A program made the translations under genes and the position numbers. From the NCBI GenBank assembly GCA_038040385.1, contig JBBPII010000022.1:1-64000 (forward strand): DNA of 64,000 nucleotides, read 5' to 3'. Numbering within the stretch: position 1 is the first letter of the stretch; the number at the start of each line of letters is the position of its first letter. Shown piece after piece: positions 16,748 through 24,259 of this stretch. Origin of the DNA: Gilichinskyi gelida (lineage in GTDB: Bacteria > Acidobacteriota > Thermoanaerobaculia > Gp7-AA8). Under the pieces are notes generated by a model, which saw only the letters and a program-made list of their open reading frames with translations, was not told the origin of the DNA and searched no databases.

Positions 16748-16831
16748 CTACTCGACGGCCACGAGCCGAAAGAGTGACAAAACGACGCGTCGTTTGCCTT
16801 GTTCGATGGTGATGCTGTCGTGATAAGCCAT
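16748..16831 (-). pseudogene. Possible remnant of a DUF433-type antitoxin (N-terminus only)
   Basis: A 27-residue open frame, MAYHDSITIEQGKRR followed by an unrelated tail and a stop, resembles the conserved N-terminus of DUF433 antitoxins (consensus near SITIEPGKRGGKPCIRG). The similarity stops at the GKR, where the expected GGKPCIRG is missing. The rest of 16662-16877 shows no other gene. The scrap lies between an intact toxin-antitoxin pair and a SnoaL gene inside the cassette bracketed by threonine dehydratase copies. The match is short and from memory. Confidence 0.35.
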
Positions 16832-16877
16832 GGAGCTCTCTGATCACTTCGCGCTCGAGTGGCCACTTCGTCTTGGA

Positions 16878-17330
16878 CTAGGTCTTGTTGCCTTCGAAAC
16901 GAGGCGATTGCGGGGTCTCCCCCGGTGCTCCGAGCGATGCGACCATCCCGCCAAGATTCCAGGTATCCCATCCTTCGACGATTCGTCCGTCTTTGACCAC
17001 CAACCATGTCGTGCCCTGAATATCGATGCGGCGATTGCTTGCCGGAAAGCCGAGGCCGTCACCGGTGTGAGTTCCCTTGGCTCGCCATCTGACCGCGGCG
17101 CGATGGTCGTCCGCGAGAATGGCTTCGATCTCGATGTGCACATCGGGTAGCGCGCTGAGAAATACTCTCTGCATCTCACGGAACCCTTCCGGGCCGCGGT
17201 ATTGGCCTCCCTCGACGTGACCGATGGAATCGGGTGTCATCAATTCGCCGATACTCTCGTCGCGCCTCGCGTTCCATACCTCCTCGAACCATCGGCGTCC
17301 GAGCTCTCGAGCGTCCGGATAGACTGGCAT
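16878..17330 (-). CDS. SnoaL-like ester cyclase / polyketide cyclase family protein
   Basis: 150 aa. The pattern RRWFEEVWNARRDESIGELMTPD, GPEGFREMQRVFLSALPDVHIEIEAILADDHRAAVRWRAKGTH and the IDIQGTTWLVVKDGRIVEGWDTWN strand are classic for SnoaL-like/ester-cyclase NTF2-fold proteins. It is likely a small cytosolic protein with a ligand pocket; the substrate is not predictable. The gene is within the stretch between the intact and decayed copies of the threonine dehydratase 3' end, so it may have arrived with the toxin-antitoxin genes. Confidence 0.82.
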   Translation of the reverse strand: MPVYPDARELGRRWFEEVWNARRDESIGELMTPDSIGHVEGGQYRGPEGFREMQRVFLSALPDVHIEIEAILADDHRAAVRWRAKGTHTGDGLGFPASNRRIDIQGTTWLVVKDGRIVEGWDTWNLGGMVASLGAPGETPQSPRFEGNKT

Positions 17331-17397
17331 GAGCCGCCCTCCGGAGGGGGATTGTATGCCGCTCGCAGCCCTCCATGGCCACTACTGCGAATTGCTG

Positions 17398-17577
17398 CGA
17401 CGCCATGCTCTGGATCATGGAGCGCTGCAAGCTGGTGGTGGAAGGCGCGGCGCCGCCGCGCCGGTGGGCGCGCTGCTCAACGGGCTGGTGGCGCTGCCCG
17501 CGGGGGCGCGAGTGGTGGTGGTGCTGTCGGGCGGCAACGTGAATCTCGATCAGCTGCGATCGCTCATCTGGAACTGA
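17398..17577 (+). pseudogene. Duplicated 3' fragment of threonine dehydratase
   Basis: About 175 bp closely match the end of the gene at 15111-16070. The stretch from CGACGCCATGCTCTGG to GGTGGAAGG is identical over roughly 50 bp. After that a 2-nt insertion shifts the frame, then the tail (APVGALLNGLVALPAGARV, then LSGGNVNLDQLRSLIWN, stop) is retained with substitutions. No 5' part of the gene is present. The fragment is in the same orientation as the intact gene and marks the right border of a 1.3-kb segment carrying the toxin-antitoxin genes. Confidence 0.88.
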
Positions 17578-17620
17578 AGGGATGTCGTGACCGCTGCAAT
17601 CAGCAGCCACGACACGCCCG

Positions 17621-18316
17621 CTACGGCTTGGTGATGATGAGGCGCATCGAATCGACGATTCGATCGTCTTGGATGAAGACGTCGAGTGTATCGATCTTGC
17701 GCTTGCAGATCAGCTCCGAGAGTTTTCTCGGATCGAGATGGATGGTCTTCACGATCGTGGGGGGGAGGGTCACGATCCGGGACCTATCCGCGGGAGGCGG
17801 CGCCACGCGGTCGAGCGCCGGGTCGGGGACGTCGACGGGGAGGGGACCTGTGCCCGGGGGGCAGCCATTCGGATCGACCCAGCCCTGCCAGATGACGTAT
17901 CCGCCCACGTTGAACGGCGCCTGCCCCACGGTGATCACGTCATTGCAGTCGGCCGCCGATCCGCAAGCGCGCATTGTGATCTCGAGGGTGGCAGAACAGA
18001 TCCCACAGCAGAACACACAGGCGTCGAGCTTGAAACTGTCGCCGAACCAGTGATCGCATTGGGACAAGTCGTCATAAGCCACCGGCCTTCCGGTCTGGAG
18101 CAGCGCGTCGAGAGCGAGACTGGGATAGACCGGATCGATCCCCGGCGCAAAGGCATCCGCCACGCCGCGTTCATACACGATGACCGTCGGACAGCGGCGT
18201 TCGACTATCTCAATCGGAACCGGCTTGATGACCCGCGGCGGGGCCGTGGTTTGCGCAATCATGTTTGAAGCGATGAGAGCTATACACAGAGACAACGTCA
18301 CGAATTGTGATTTCAT
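17621..18316 (-). CDS. Secreted Cys-rich protein of unknown function
   Basis: 231 aa with a signal peptide (MKSQFVTLSLCIALIASNMIAQ). The start at 18316 is preceded by a GAGGTGG site; a GTG 9 nt upstream lacks one. Mature sequence has paired cysteines (CDHWFGDSFKLDACVFCCGICSATLEI, RACGSAADC) that could form disulfides, a Pro-rich linker, and a C-terminal region with charged strands (IHLDPRKLSELICKRKIDTLDVF). No family was recognised. Base use is less GC-rich than neighbours. It is probably an exported cell-surface protein. Confidence 0.65.
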   Translation of the reverse strand: MKSQFVTLSLCIALIASNMIAQTTAPPRVIKPVPIEIVERRCPTVIVYERGVADAFAPGIDPVYPSLALDALLQTGRPVAYDDLSQCDHWFGDSFKLDACVFCCGICSATLEITMRACGSAADCNDVITVGQAPFNVGGYVIWQGWVDPNGCPPGTGPLPVDVPDPALDRVAPPPADRSRIVTLPPTIVKTIHLDPRKLSELICKRKIDTLDVFIQDDRIVDSMRLIITKP

Positions 18317-18475
18317 TTGTTCCACCTCACCCTAGATAGTGAATTGCGTCCCATAAACGTTTCAGGCGGTTTTTGGAACAACTCACAATTGCGACATCTG
18401 TATGGGAGCCCGTCGCACCTGTCGCAGGGCACCCCGAGTTTGACGCGCCCGCGCGGCCGTACGAGAATTGAGTCC

Positions 18476-19219
18476 ATGAAGGCGAAAATCTCGTTCGCGG
18501 ATCGAATGGAGGAAGCGCTTCGGATGCACGTCACTGCGGAGCAGGCCGCGGCCGCGGGCGCCTTGCTCCTGGCGCAGCGCGAGCGTGCCGCAACGCGTTG
18601 CGGGCGTAGTTACGTACTGTTCCTGGGCTTCGCCGCCGCCTTCACCATCCTTCAGACGCCCGGCGTCACGACGATCACCGTCATGGGGCTGACGTTGTCG
18701 CGCGCCCAACCGGTGACGCTGCTGCTGCTTCTATCGGCGGCGTACACGCTCTATCAGTCCGCCTGTGCCGCGGTGCATGGCCAATTGATCGATGAGGCAT
18801 TGCGGTCGTATTGGCGCGAGAGAATGGAGCCTTTTTACAAGAAAGATGTGACGCCGCTGTTCCAATTCCCGTCCGCTTTGAATACCGAGAACGTGATTGC
18901 TTTCTCGCTCGACCTGCCGCTGGCGAAATTCTCCCGCGCCTGGGTGTTCACAATGATCGGTGCCCTCAGCCTGTTACCGGCCGCCTGGTTCATCGGCGTG
19001 ACCGTCTGGTTGACCTGGAAATCGACATTTCCGATCACGATCGCGATCGTCGCACTGGTGCTCGTCTGGATTCTCCTGGCACGCTGCATCGTCCTCATGT
19101 TTCAGTATCTTCATATTGCGATCTCCGAAGCATTCTCGGAGGGGTTTCGCTCGCTCTGGGGCGACAGACCCGAGCCGAAATTCGGCGACGAGCCAAATCG
19201 CGAGACTTCAGCAGGCTGA
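18476..19219 (+). CDS. Membrane protein of unknown function
   Basis: 247 aa. An amphipathic N-terminal helix (residues 1-40) is followed by two membrane segments (about 43-62 and 70-92), a charged loop (LIDEALRSYWRERMEPFYKKDV) and two or three more segments (about 150-205). The C-terminus is charged (WGDRPEPKFGDEPNRETSAG). No family recognised. Start is ATG 18476; the frame is open upstream but that part overlaps the region just upstream of the divergent gene and has no initiation signal. Confidence 0.65.
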   Translation: MKAKISFADRMEEALRMHVTAEQAAAAGALLLAQRERAATRCGRSYVLFLGFAAAFTILQTPGVTTITVMGLTLSRAQPVTLLLLLSAAYTLYQSACAAVHGQLIDEALRSYWRERMEPFYKKDVTPLFQFPSALNTENVIAFSLDLPLAKFSRAWVFTMIGALSLLPAAWFIGVTVWLTWKSTFPITIAIVALVLVWILLARCIVLMFQYLHIAISEAFSEGFRSLWGDRPEPKFGDEPNRETSAG

Positions 19220-19253
19220 GATCCTTAGCTTCCCTCGGTACCGTGTCTCGTCT

Positions 19254-20075
19254 TTAGTCGCGCGCCACTGGCGCGATTGAGCGGAAATACCACGCGACGG
19301 CGACGAGAATCACCGCGAAGCCGGCGCCGAACTCGTACGTGATGTAGCGCGAGCTAACGGTGTCGCGGGTCAGGCTTTCGAAGGTCTCTTGAAATGCGGA
19401 GCTCGTGGCGTGCATCAGTGCGGCGGGCCACACGCTGCTCGAGGTGATGCGCAGCCAGGTGTAGACAAACGAGATCGCGGTGACGGCGACCGTCATGCAG
19501 GCCAGCGCGTAGGCGATCGGGAGGCCGGGGCGGTAGCGCGGCAAGAGCACGATCAGAAGGGGGTAGTGCCACACCGACCAGATCGCGCCGCGAATGAGGC
19601 TGGCGCGGGTGAAGGTGGTCACGCTCATCAATCGATGCGTGAGCAGGCCGCTCCAGCCGATCTCTTCGCCGAGGGTGTTCAGGATGCCGAACGGCGCGGT
19701 GACGAGCATCAGAAGCGCAAGCGCCACGATCCCCGCGGCGCCGGGCGGGAGGTGGTAGGTCGACTGCAATGACGCCAGGCGCGCGGCGTTGAACGGGCCG
19801 ATGCCGAGGGCCCAGGTGAAGGCGTAGGTCGGGACGCAGAAGAGCACGGGCACGAGATAAGCGACGGCGTAGTGCCGCGGCTTGCCGAGGCGGCTGAAGC
19901 CGAGCTCGTGGACGCGGCGGTGCACGATGAGCGTCGTCGCCAGCGCTGCGAGTCCCGGCGCCCACATGAACGCGGCGCTCAACAGCGGATGCCACGGGCG
20001 GGTGAAGACCCAAACATAGAACGGCGCGCTGAACACAGCGACCAAAATCAGGAAGATTCGGATCTCCCGAGTCAC
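19254..20075 (-). CDS. CPBP family intramembrane metalloprotease (Abi/CAAX-like)
   Basis: 273 aa polytopic membrane protein. The three CPBP motifs are present: GEEIGWSGLL, IWSVWHYPL and LMHATSSAF, giving Glu-Glu, His and His ligands. In the first motif the usual Arg (EExxWRG) is Ser (EEIGWSG), which may alter or abolish activity. The GTG start overlaps the stop of the methyltransferase gene (GTGA), so the two are coupled. Bacterial CPBP proteins serve as membrane proteases in processing or immunity roles; nothing here fixes the role. Confidence 0.8.
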   Translation of the reverse strand: MTREIRIFLILVAVFSAPFYVWVFTRPWHPLLSAAFMWAPGLAALATTLIVHRRVHELGFSRLGKPRHYAVAYLVPVLFCVPTYAFTWALGIGPFNAARLASLQSTYHLPPGAAGIVALALLMLVTAPFGILNTLGEEIGWSGLLTHRLMSVTTFTRASLIRGAIWSVWHYPLLIVLLPRYRPGLPIAYALACMTVAVTAISFVYTWLRITSSSVWPAALMHATSSAFQETFESLTRDTVSSRYITYEFGAGFAVILVAVAWYFRSIAPVARD

Positions 20076-20839
20076 TTCCAGCCCCACGCCTGCACCAGGG
20101 CGAAGGTCAGGACGCCGGTGTCGGGCTTGGAGACGATGTTGTCGACGGTGGCCATCAGCGCGTCGAGCTCCTCCTCGCCGACGAGGTTCGCGGCGACGAT
20201 GCGCTCGCGCATCGTTTCGGCGAATTGCAGCGGCAGGCGCATGTACGGATGCCCGTTGGTCAGCGCGCGGACCGCGGCGCGCATGGCCACGTTCTGCAGC
20301 CCGGCGCGCGCCAGCATGCGGTAGATCCGCTGTCCGGCGTTGAAGTCGCCGCCGTCGCGGCGGAACGAATCGAGGATCACCGACTTCAGCTCCTCGAACG
20401 CCGGATGCGGCGGGGTGGTGTTCCAGCTCGAGCCGTCGGGCTCCTCGACCACCAGCACGCCGCCGGGGCGCAGCAGCGCGAGCGCGCGCGCCAGCAGTTC
20501 GTCGTCGCGGCCCAGCGGCGCGAACATGAAGCGGAGGTGGACGAGGTCGTAGACTTCGCCGGGAAAGTCGTCGGAGAAGATGTCGGCCTGCTTGATCCGG
20601 ACGTTGGTCAGCCCGTTGTCGCTGACGAACTGCTCGGCGGCCTTGATCGACGCCGCGTCGGCATCGACGCCCAAGACCCGCCCCCCCTCCCCCACCCGCT
20701 CGCTGAGCGGGCGCAGCACACCCATCACCCCGCAGCCGACGTCGATGCACTCCCACCCCGGCTTGACGGGGATCTGGTCGAAGAGCGCGGCCGCATCCTC
20801 CTCCCACACCTGGGCTTGCAGACGCAGTATCGGATTCAC
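20072..20839 (-). CDS. Class I SAM-dependent methyltransferase
   Basis: 255 aa. Motif I is IDVGCGVMGVL, motif II VLGVDADAASIK, motif IV-like YDLVHLRFMFAPL and the following ARALALLRPGGVLVVEEPD all match the class I Rossmann fold. An N-terminal helical stretch (RLQAQVWEEDAAALFDQIPVKPG) precedes it as in UbiE/COQ5-like small-molecule methyltransferases. The GTG start has no clear ribosome site. The gene is the first of a two-gene unit with the CPBP protease. Substrate unknown. Confidence 0.85.
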   Translation of the reverse strand: MNPILRLQAQVWEEDAAALFDQIPVKPGWECIDVGCGVMGVLRPLSERVGEGGRVLGVDADAASIKAAEQFVSDNGLTNVRIKQADIFSDDFPGEVYDLVHLRFMFAPLGRDDELLARALALLRPGGVLVVEEPDGSSWNTTPPHPAFEELKSVILDSFRRDGGDFNAGQRIYRMLARAGLQNVAMRAAVRALTNGHPYMRLPLQFAETMRERIVAANLVGEEELDALMATVDNIVSKPDTGVLTFALVQAWGWK

Positions 20840-20895
20840 GGTGGCGGGATTGTAAGCCGTAACTTTTCCGCCCTTCCGTGGTTTATAACTCCCGG

Positions 20896-21411
20896 ATGGC
20901 GGACGAACGGGTTCAGATCGAGGCGGCGCAGAAGGATCCCAGCCGGTTCGCCGAGTTGTACGAGGAGCACTTCGAGCGGGTCTACGCGTACGTGATGCGG
21001 CGGGTCTGCGACCGCAGCGAAGCGCAGGACATCACCTCGGATGTCTTCCAGCAGGCGCTGGCGAACCTGAAGCGCTTCGAGTGGCGCGGCGCTCCGTTCG
21101 CCGCGTGGCTGTACCGCATCGCGGCGAACGCGGTCGCTGATCACTTTCAGCGGGCGTCGCGGCAGTCGCCGGCGGAACCGCCGGAGGGGACATCCAACGA
21201 TGAGAACTACGAGGATGTGGAGCGCCGCGCGACGCTCTTCCGCTCCGTCGGCCGGCTGCCGGCCGACCAGCGCCGGGTCATCGTCATGCGCTTCGCCGAG
21301 GAGAAGAGCATCCGTGAGATCGCGGCGGAGATCGGGCGGAGCGAGGGAGCGATCAAACAACTTCAATGGAGAGGCCTGCAGTCGCTGCGGGCGCAGATGA
21401 TCCATGGCTGA
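20896..21411 (+). CDS. ECF-type RNA polymerase sigma factor
   Basis: 171 aa. Region 2 (FAELYEEHFERVYAYVMRRVCDRSEAQDITSDVFQQAL, WLYRIAANAVADH) and region 4 (VGRLPADQRRVIVMRFAEEKSIREIAAEIGRSEGAIKQLQWRGLQSLR) are complete. It directs transcription of a specific regulon. The gene downstream overlaps it by 8 nt and carries a short N-terminal segment ahead of two VOC domains, where an anti-sigma gene would normally sit. Start is taken as ATG 20896; a GTG 18 nt upstream is possible. Confidence 0.9.
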   Translation: MADERVQIEAAQKDPSRFAELYEEHFERVYAYVMRRVCDRSEAQDITSDVFQQALANLKRFEWRGAPFAAWLYRIAANAVADHFQRASRQSPAEPPEGTSNDENYEDVERRATLFRSVGRLPADQRRVIVMRFAEEKSIREIAAEIGRSEGAIKQLQWRGLQSLRAQMIHG

Positions 21412-22351
21412 GCAGAACGTGATCGAACGGCTCGACGAGATCGTGGACGCGGCCATTGCAGGACGGGTTGGAGCACCCGTCCCACATGAGCTGGCGATGC
21501 TCGCCGTCTTGGCGACGGATCTTCGCGGGCTGCCCGATCCGCAATTCAAACAGGAGCTTCGAAGGAGGATTCTTCCGATGACCACCACCGATGCCGTACG
21601 CACCCCGCCCGGACTCCACACCGTCACGCCGTATCTCGTCGTCGACGGAGCGGCGAAGTTGATCGCGTTCCTCGAGCAGGCCTTCGGCGGCGTCGAACAG
21701 GCGCGCGTTCCGCGGCCGGAGAATGCCGCCGCGATCATGCATGCCGAGGTGCTGATCGGCGACTCGATCATCGAACTGGCGGATGCGAACGCCGAGTACT
21801 CCGATCGCCGCTTCGAGCTGCATCTTTACGTCGACGACGCGGACGCCACGTACGCCCGCGCCATCGCTGCCGGCGCGCGCTCGCTGCACGAGCCGGTGGA
21901 CCAGCCGTACGGCGACCGCGAGGGAGGCGTGGCCGATCCGTTCGGCAACTACTGGTACATCGCCACGCACGGGAAGGAGGTCCGGCCGGAGGGATTCCAC
22001 ACCGTGACTCCCTTCTTCCACGCGCACGGCGCGCCGGCGTTCATCGACTTCCTGAAGGAGACCTTCGACGCGCGGGAAGCGAGCCGCTTCACATCGGACG
22101 AGGGCACGATCCTGCACGCGGTGGCCTTCATCGGCGACTCGGCGCTGGAGATCGGCGAGGCGCACGGCGAGTGGCAGCCGATGCCGGCGGCCATGCACGT
22201 CTTCGTCGACGATGCGGACCGGGTGTACCAGCGCGCGCTGCGCGCCGGCGCGCAGTCGATCTTCGCCCCGCGCGACGAGCCCTACGGGCAGCGCGTCGGC
22301 GGCGTGCTCGATCGGGACGGGAATCGGTGGTACATGGCGACGGTGCTGTGA
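21404..22351 (+). CDS. Double VOC (glyoxalase-like) protein with sigma-coupled N-terminal segment
   Basis: 315 aa. Residues 1-58 form a short helical leader (IERLDEIVDAAIAG..., ELAMLAVLATDLRGLPDPQFKQELRRRI) of the sort found at the start of anti-sigma-like or sigma-partner proteins. Two VOC domains follow (about 65-185 and 195-315), each ending in a GGVxDxxGNxWYxAT motif as in PhnB/YdeI-type proteins. The gene overlaps the ECF sigma gene by 8 nt. Residues 20-28 are encoded by a palindromic element related to family E at 44770-44825. No Zn ligands of true glyoxalase I were confirmed. Confidence 0.82.
   Translation: MAEQNVIERLDEIVDAAIAGRVGAPVPHELAMLAVLATDLRGLPDPQFKQELRRRILPMTTTDAVRTPPGLHTVTPYLVVDGAAKLIAFLEQAFGGVEQARVPRPENAAAIMHAEVLIGDSIIELADANAEYSDRRFELHLYVDDADATYARAIAAGARSLHEPVDQPYGDREGGVADPFGNYWYIATHGKEVRPEGFHTVTPFFHAHGAPAFIDFLKETFDAREASRFTSDEGTILHAVAFIGDSALEIGEAHGEWQPMPAAMHVFVDDADRVYQRALRAGAQSIFAPRDEPYGQRVGGVLDRDGNRWYMATVL
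21461..21487. repeat. Palindromic element family E fragment inside the VOC gene
   Basis: The 27-bp stretch GGACGGGTTG-GAGC-ACCCGTCCCACAT is a hairpin and differs from the right half of the intergenic element at 44770-44825 (GGACGGGTTG-AGA-ACCCGTCCCACAT) only in the loop. It is exactly nine codons in frame, encoding GRVGAPVPH in the leader of the VOC protein. This suggests an insertion of repeat sequence into a coding region. Confidence 0.55.
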
Positions 22352-22365
22352 GTTGGGTTGTCAAC

Positions 22366-22821
22366 TCACTCACACGCCTCTTTGATGATCGCCGCGCGCA
22401 TCCTCAGAAGGCGCTCCAGATAGCCCCGCAGCACGAGCGCCTCGGCGATGCGGCCGAGGATGCCGAGCGGGGCGGAGAAGGCGAGCGTGTCGGTCATCTT
22501 CGTGCCGGCGCCGTCGGATTCGAAGTGATGGTCGTGGACGAACGACTTGAACGCGCCGCGCTGCATGGCGTCCTGGAAATAGCGCGGGCGGTCGAAGGCG
22601 GTGATGCGGGAGGTGAAGTGCTGCGTGACGCCGAAGTGCCGCGCGCGCCAGGTCACTTCTTCGCCGAGCTCGATCAGCCCGCTGGTGCGGCCGCCGACCG
22701 CGCGCTCGTTCGTGTGGGCGACGGACTTGACGTGCAGGTCGAGATCGCGCGCGGCGTCGAAGCAGCGCTCGGGCGGCGCGGCGATCCAGGTTTCGATGGT
22801 GATCGTCGCCGTCACGGACAA
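22366..22821 (-). CDS. SRPBCC family protein
   Basis: 151 aa. It follows the START/Bet v1-like pattern: ETWIAAPPERCFDAARDLDLHVKSV, IELGEEVTWRARHFGVTQHFTSRITAFDRPRYFQDAMQRGAFKSFVHDHHFES and TKMTDTLAFSAPLGILGRIAEALVL ending in LLRMRAAIIKEACE. Such proteins bind hydrophobic ligands in a deep cavity; many are annotated as cell division inhibitor-like or cyclase/dehydrase. The gene converges with the VOC gene and is divergent from the secreted protein at 22839. Confidence 0.85.
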   Translation of the reverse strand: MSVTATITIETWIAAPPERCFDAARDLDLHVKSVAHTNERAVGGRTSGLIELGEEVTWRARHFGVTQHFTSRITAFDRPRYFQDAMQRGAFKSFVHDHHFESDGAGTKMTDTLAFSAPLGILGRIAEALVLRGYLERLLRMRAAIIKEACE

Positions 22822-22838
22822 GCTCTTATCATGACGGC

Positions 22839-23588
22839 ATGCGCGCCTTCGTGCTTCTCGCCCTCATCACGTCCACCGCCATTGCCGCCGATTTCGAACA
22901 GGTCCTGGTGCCGTTCGACACCATGACCGTGCCGGGTGTCGGCACCGTCTGGTCCGCCGAGCTTCACGTGCGCAACGACGGCGACACGCCGGTGAACCTC
23001 TTTCCGGATAAGTGCGTCTACATCGGCTTGGTGTTTCCCTGTGCGGTCCTCATCGACGTTCCCGCGCGAGCCACCGTGCTTCTGGACTTGTTCGACGACC
23101 GATTCGCGAACGTGCCAAACGGCCTTTTCGTGTACGTCCCGACGACGAGGATCGACGACGTTTCGTTCAGCCTCCGCATTCGCGCCTCCTCCAGCCCGAT
23201 CGGAACGGAGATCCCCGTGGTCCGCCTTCGGAACTACCGCACCGGTCGAACGACGCTGCTCGATGTTCCCCTCGGCACGGACAGCCGCGCGGCGCTGCGC
23301 GTCTACTCTGCCGATCCCCAAATGCACACTTTCATCGTCCGCGTGTTTCGCGAGCCGGGCGGCGAGTTGATCCTGCAGGAGTCGTTCTTTTTCTCGCATC
23401 CGACCGACCCCACATACCCGACGGCGGGGCCGCTGATGTTCGACGTCAGCTCGGCGCTCTCCAACGCGTCGCTGCAGAAGCCGGGGCGCGTGCGGGTCAC
23501 TATCGAGGCGCCGGACCAGCGCTATTGGCCTTTGCTGACGATGACCGACAACGCCATGCACCACGTCACGGCCATCACGCCGCAATAG
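22839..23588 (+). CDS. Secreted protein of unknown function
   Basis: 249 aa with a short signal peptide (MRAFVLLALITSTAIAA). The rest is beta-rich (WSAELHVRNDGDTPVNLFP, CAVLIDVPARATVLLDL, LRIRASSSPIGTEIPVVR) and looks like two immunoglobulin-type or C2-like sandwich domains of an exported protein. No catalytic motif or known family was recognised. It stands alone on the plus strand with converging lipoprotein gene 3 nt downstream. Confidence 0.65.
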   Translation: MRAFVLLALITSTAIAADFEQVLVPFDTMTVPGVGTVWSAELHVRNDGDTPVNLFPDKCVYIGLVFPCAVLIDVPARATVLLDLFDDRFANVPNGLFVYVPTTRIDDVSFSLRIRASSSPIGTEIPVVRLRNYRTGRTTLLDVPLGTDSRAALRVYSADPQMHTFIVRVFREPGGELILQESFFFSHPTDPTYPTAGPLMFDVSSALSNASLQKPGRVRVTIEAPDQRYWPLLTMTDNAMHHVTAITPQ

Positions 23589-23591
23589 CCG

Positions 23592-23933
23592 CTACTCGCC
23601 CGACACCGAGTACGAGCAGACGCCCTCGCGGCCGGCGCAGACGAAGTTCAGCCAATCGCCGGTGCGGACGATGAGGCGGATGGTCTGTGTCGTCTTGTCG
23701 GGGACGGGATAGCGCTTGAGCACTTTTCCGTCGGGATCGACGAGCTGCAACTCGGAGTCGAGGCCGGCGCATTCGTCGGTGGCCTTGACGACGACTTTCT
23801 CGTCGACCTTGTCGCCATTGGAAAAGACCAGCGCCGTCTCGCCGCACCCGACTTCCATGCGCGCGAAGATGCCGGAGGTCACGTCGGCGCAGGCGCAAAG
23901 CAAGGCGATAAGCAGAACGGCGGCTCTTCTCAC
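23592..23933 (-). CDS. Small predicted lipoprotein
   Basis: 113 aa from a GTG start. The N-terminus RRAAVLLIALLCAC is a lipoprotein-type signal with a plausible lipobox ending at the second Cys. The mature part is a small beta protein (ALVFSNGDKVDEKVVVKAT, LQLVDPDGKVLKRYPVPDKTTQTIRLIVRTGDWLNFVC) with four further cysteines. Family not recognised. It lies 20 nt downstream of the cytochrome c gene on the same strand and may belong to the rhodanese/cytochrome operon. Confidence 0.65.
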   Translation of the reverse strand: MRRAAVLLIALLCACADVTSGIFARMEVGCGETALVFSNGDKVDEKVVVKATDECAGLDSELQLVDPDGKVLKRYPVPDKTTQTIRLIVRTGDWLNFVCAGREGVCSYSVSGE

Positions 23934-23953
23934 GGCGCTACGATACACGGTCC

Positions 23954-24259
23954 CTACTTCTTGAACGTCCGGATGTGCACCACAACCTGCTTGATGTCGC
24001 CGGGGCCGAGGCTGCTTTTGTAGCCGGGCATCTTCCCTTTTCCGTCGGCGACGGTTTTGGACAGCGCGGCGTCGGTCTGCTTCTGCACCTCGCGCGAGCC
24101 GAGGTCGCGGGCCTTCATGGACTTGCCGACCGGCGTCTGGCCCTTGCCGTCGGGGCCGTGGCACATGGCGCACTTCGACTTGAAGGTCGCGGCGCCGTCG
24201 GCGAGAGCGGCGCCGGCGAGGAGAGTGACCACGGCAAGAACGGACAGATTCTTCATCAT
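23954..24259 (-). CDS. Small periplasmic c-type cytochrome
   Basis: 101 aa. Signal peptide MMKNLSVLAVVTLLAGAALA, haem motif CAMCH (about residues 30-34) and a C-terminal KMPGYKSSLGPGDIKQVVVHIRTF with the axial Met describe a single-haem class I cytochrome c. The start is the first of two adjacent ATGs, with AGGAAG 8 nt upstream. The start overlaps the rhodanese stop by one base (TGATG), so the two are coupled. It probably carries electrons in the periplasm. Confidence 0.9.
   Translation of the reverse strand: MMKNLSVLAVVTLLAGAALADGAATFKSKCAMCHGPDGKGQTPVGKSMKARDLGSREVQKQTDAALSKTVADGKGKMPGYKSSLGPGDIKQVVVHIRTFKK

Noticed and set aside
16729..17007. A 92-codon minus frame between the antitoxin and SnoaL genes
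   Set aside because: It overlaps the SnoaL gene in another frame and has no motif; the shorter DUF433-like scrap is a better reading.
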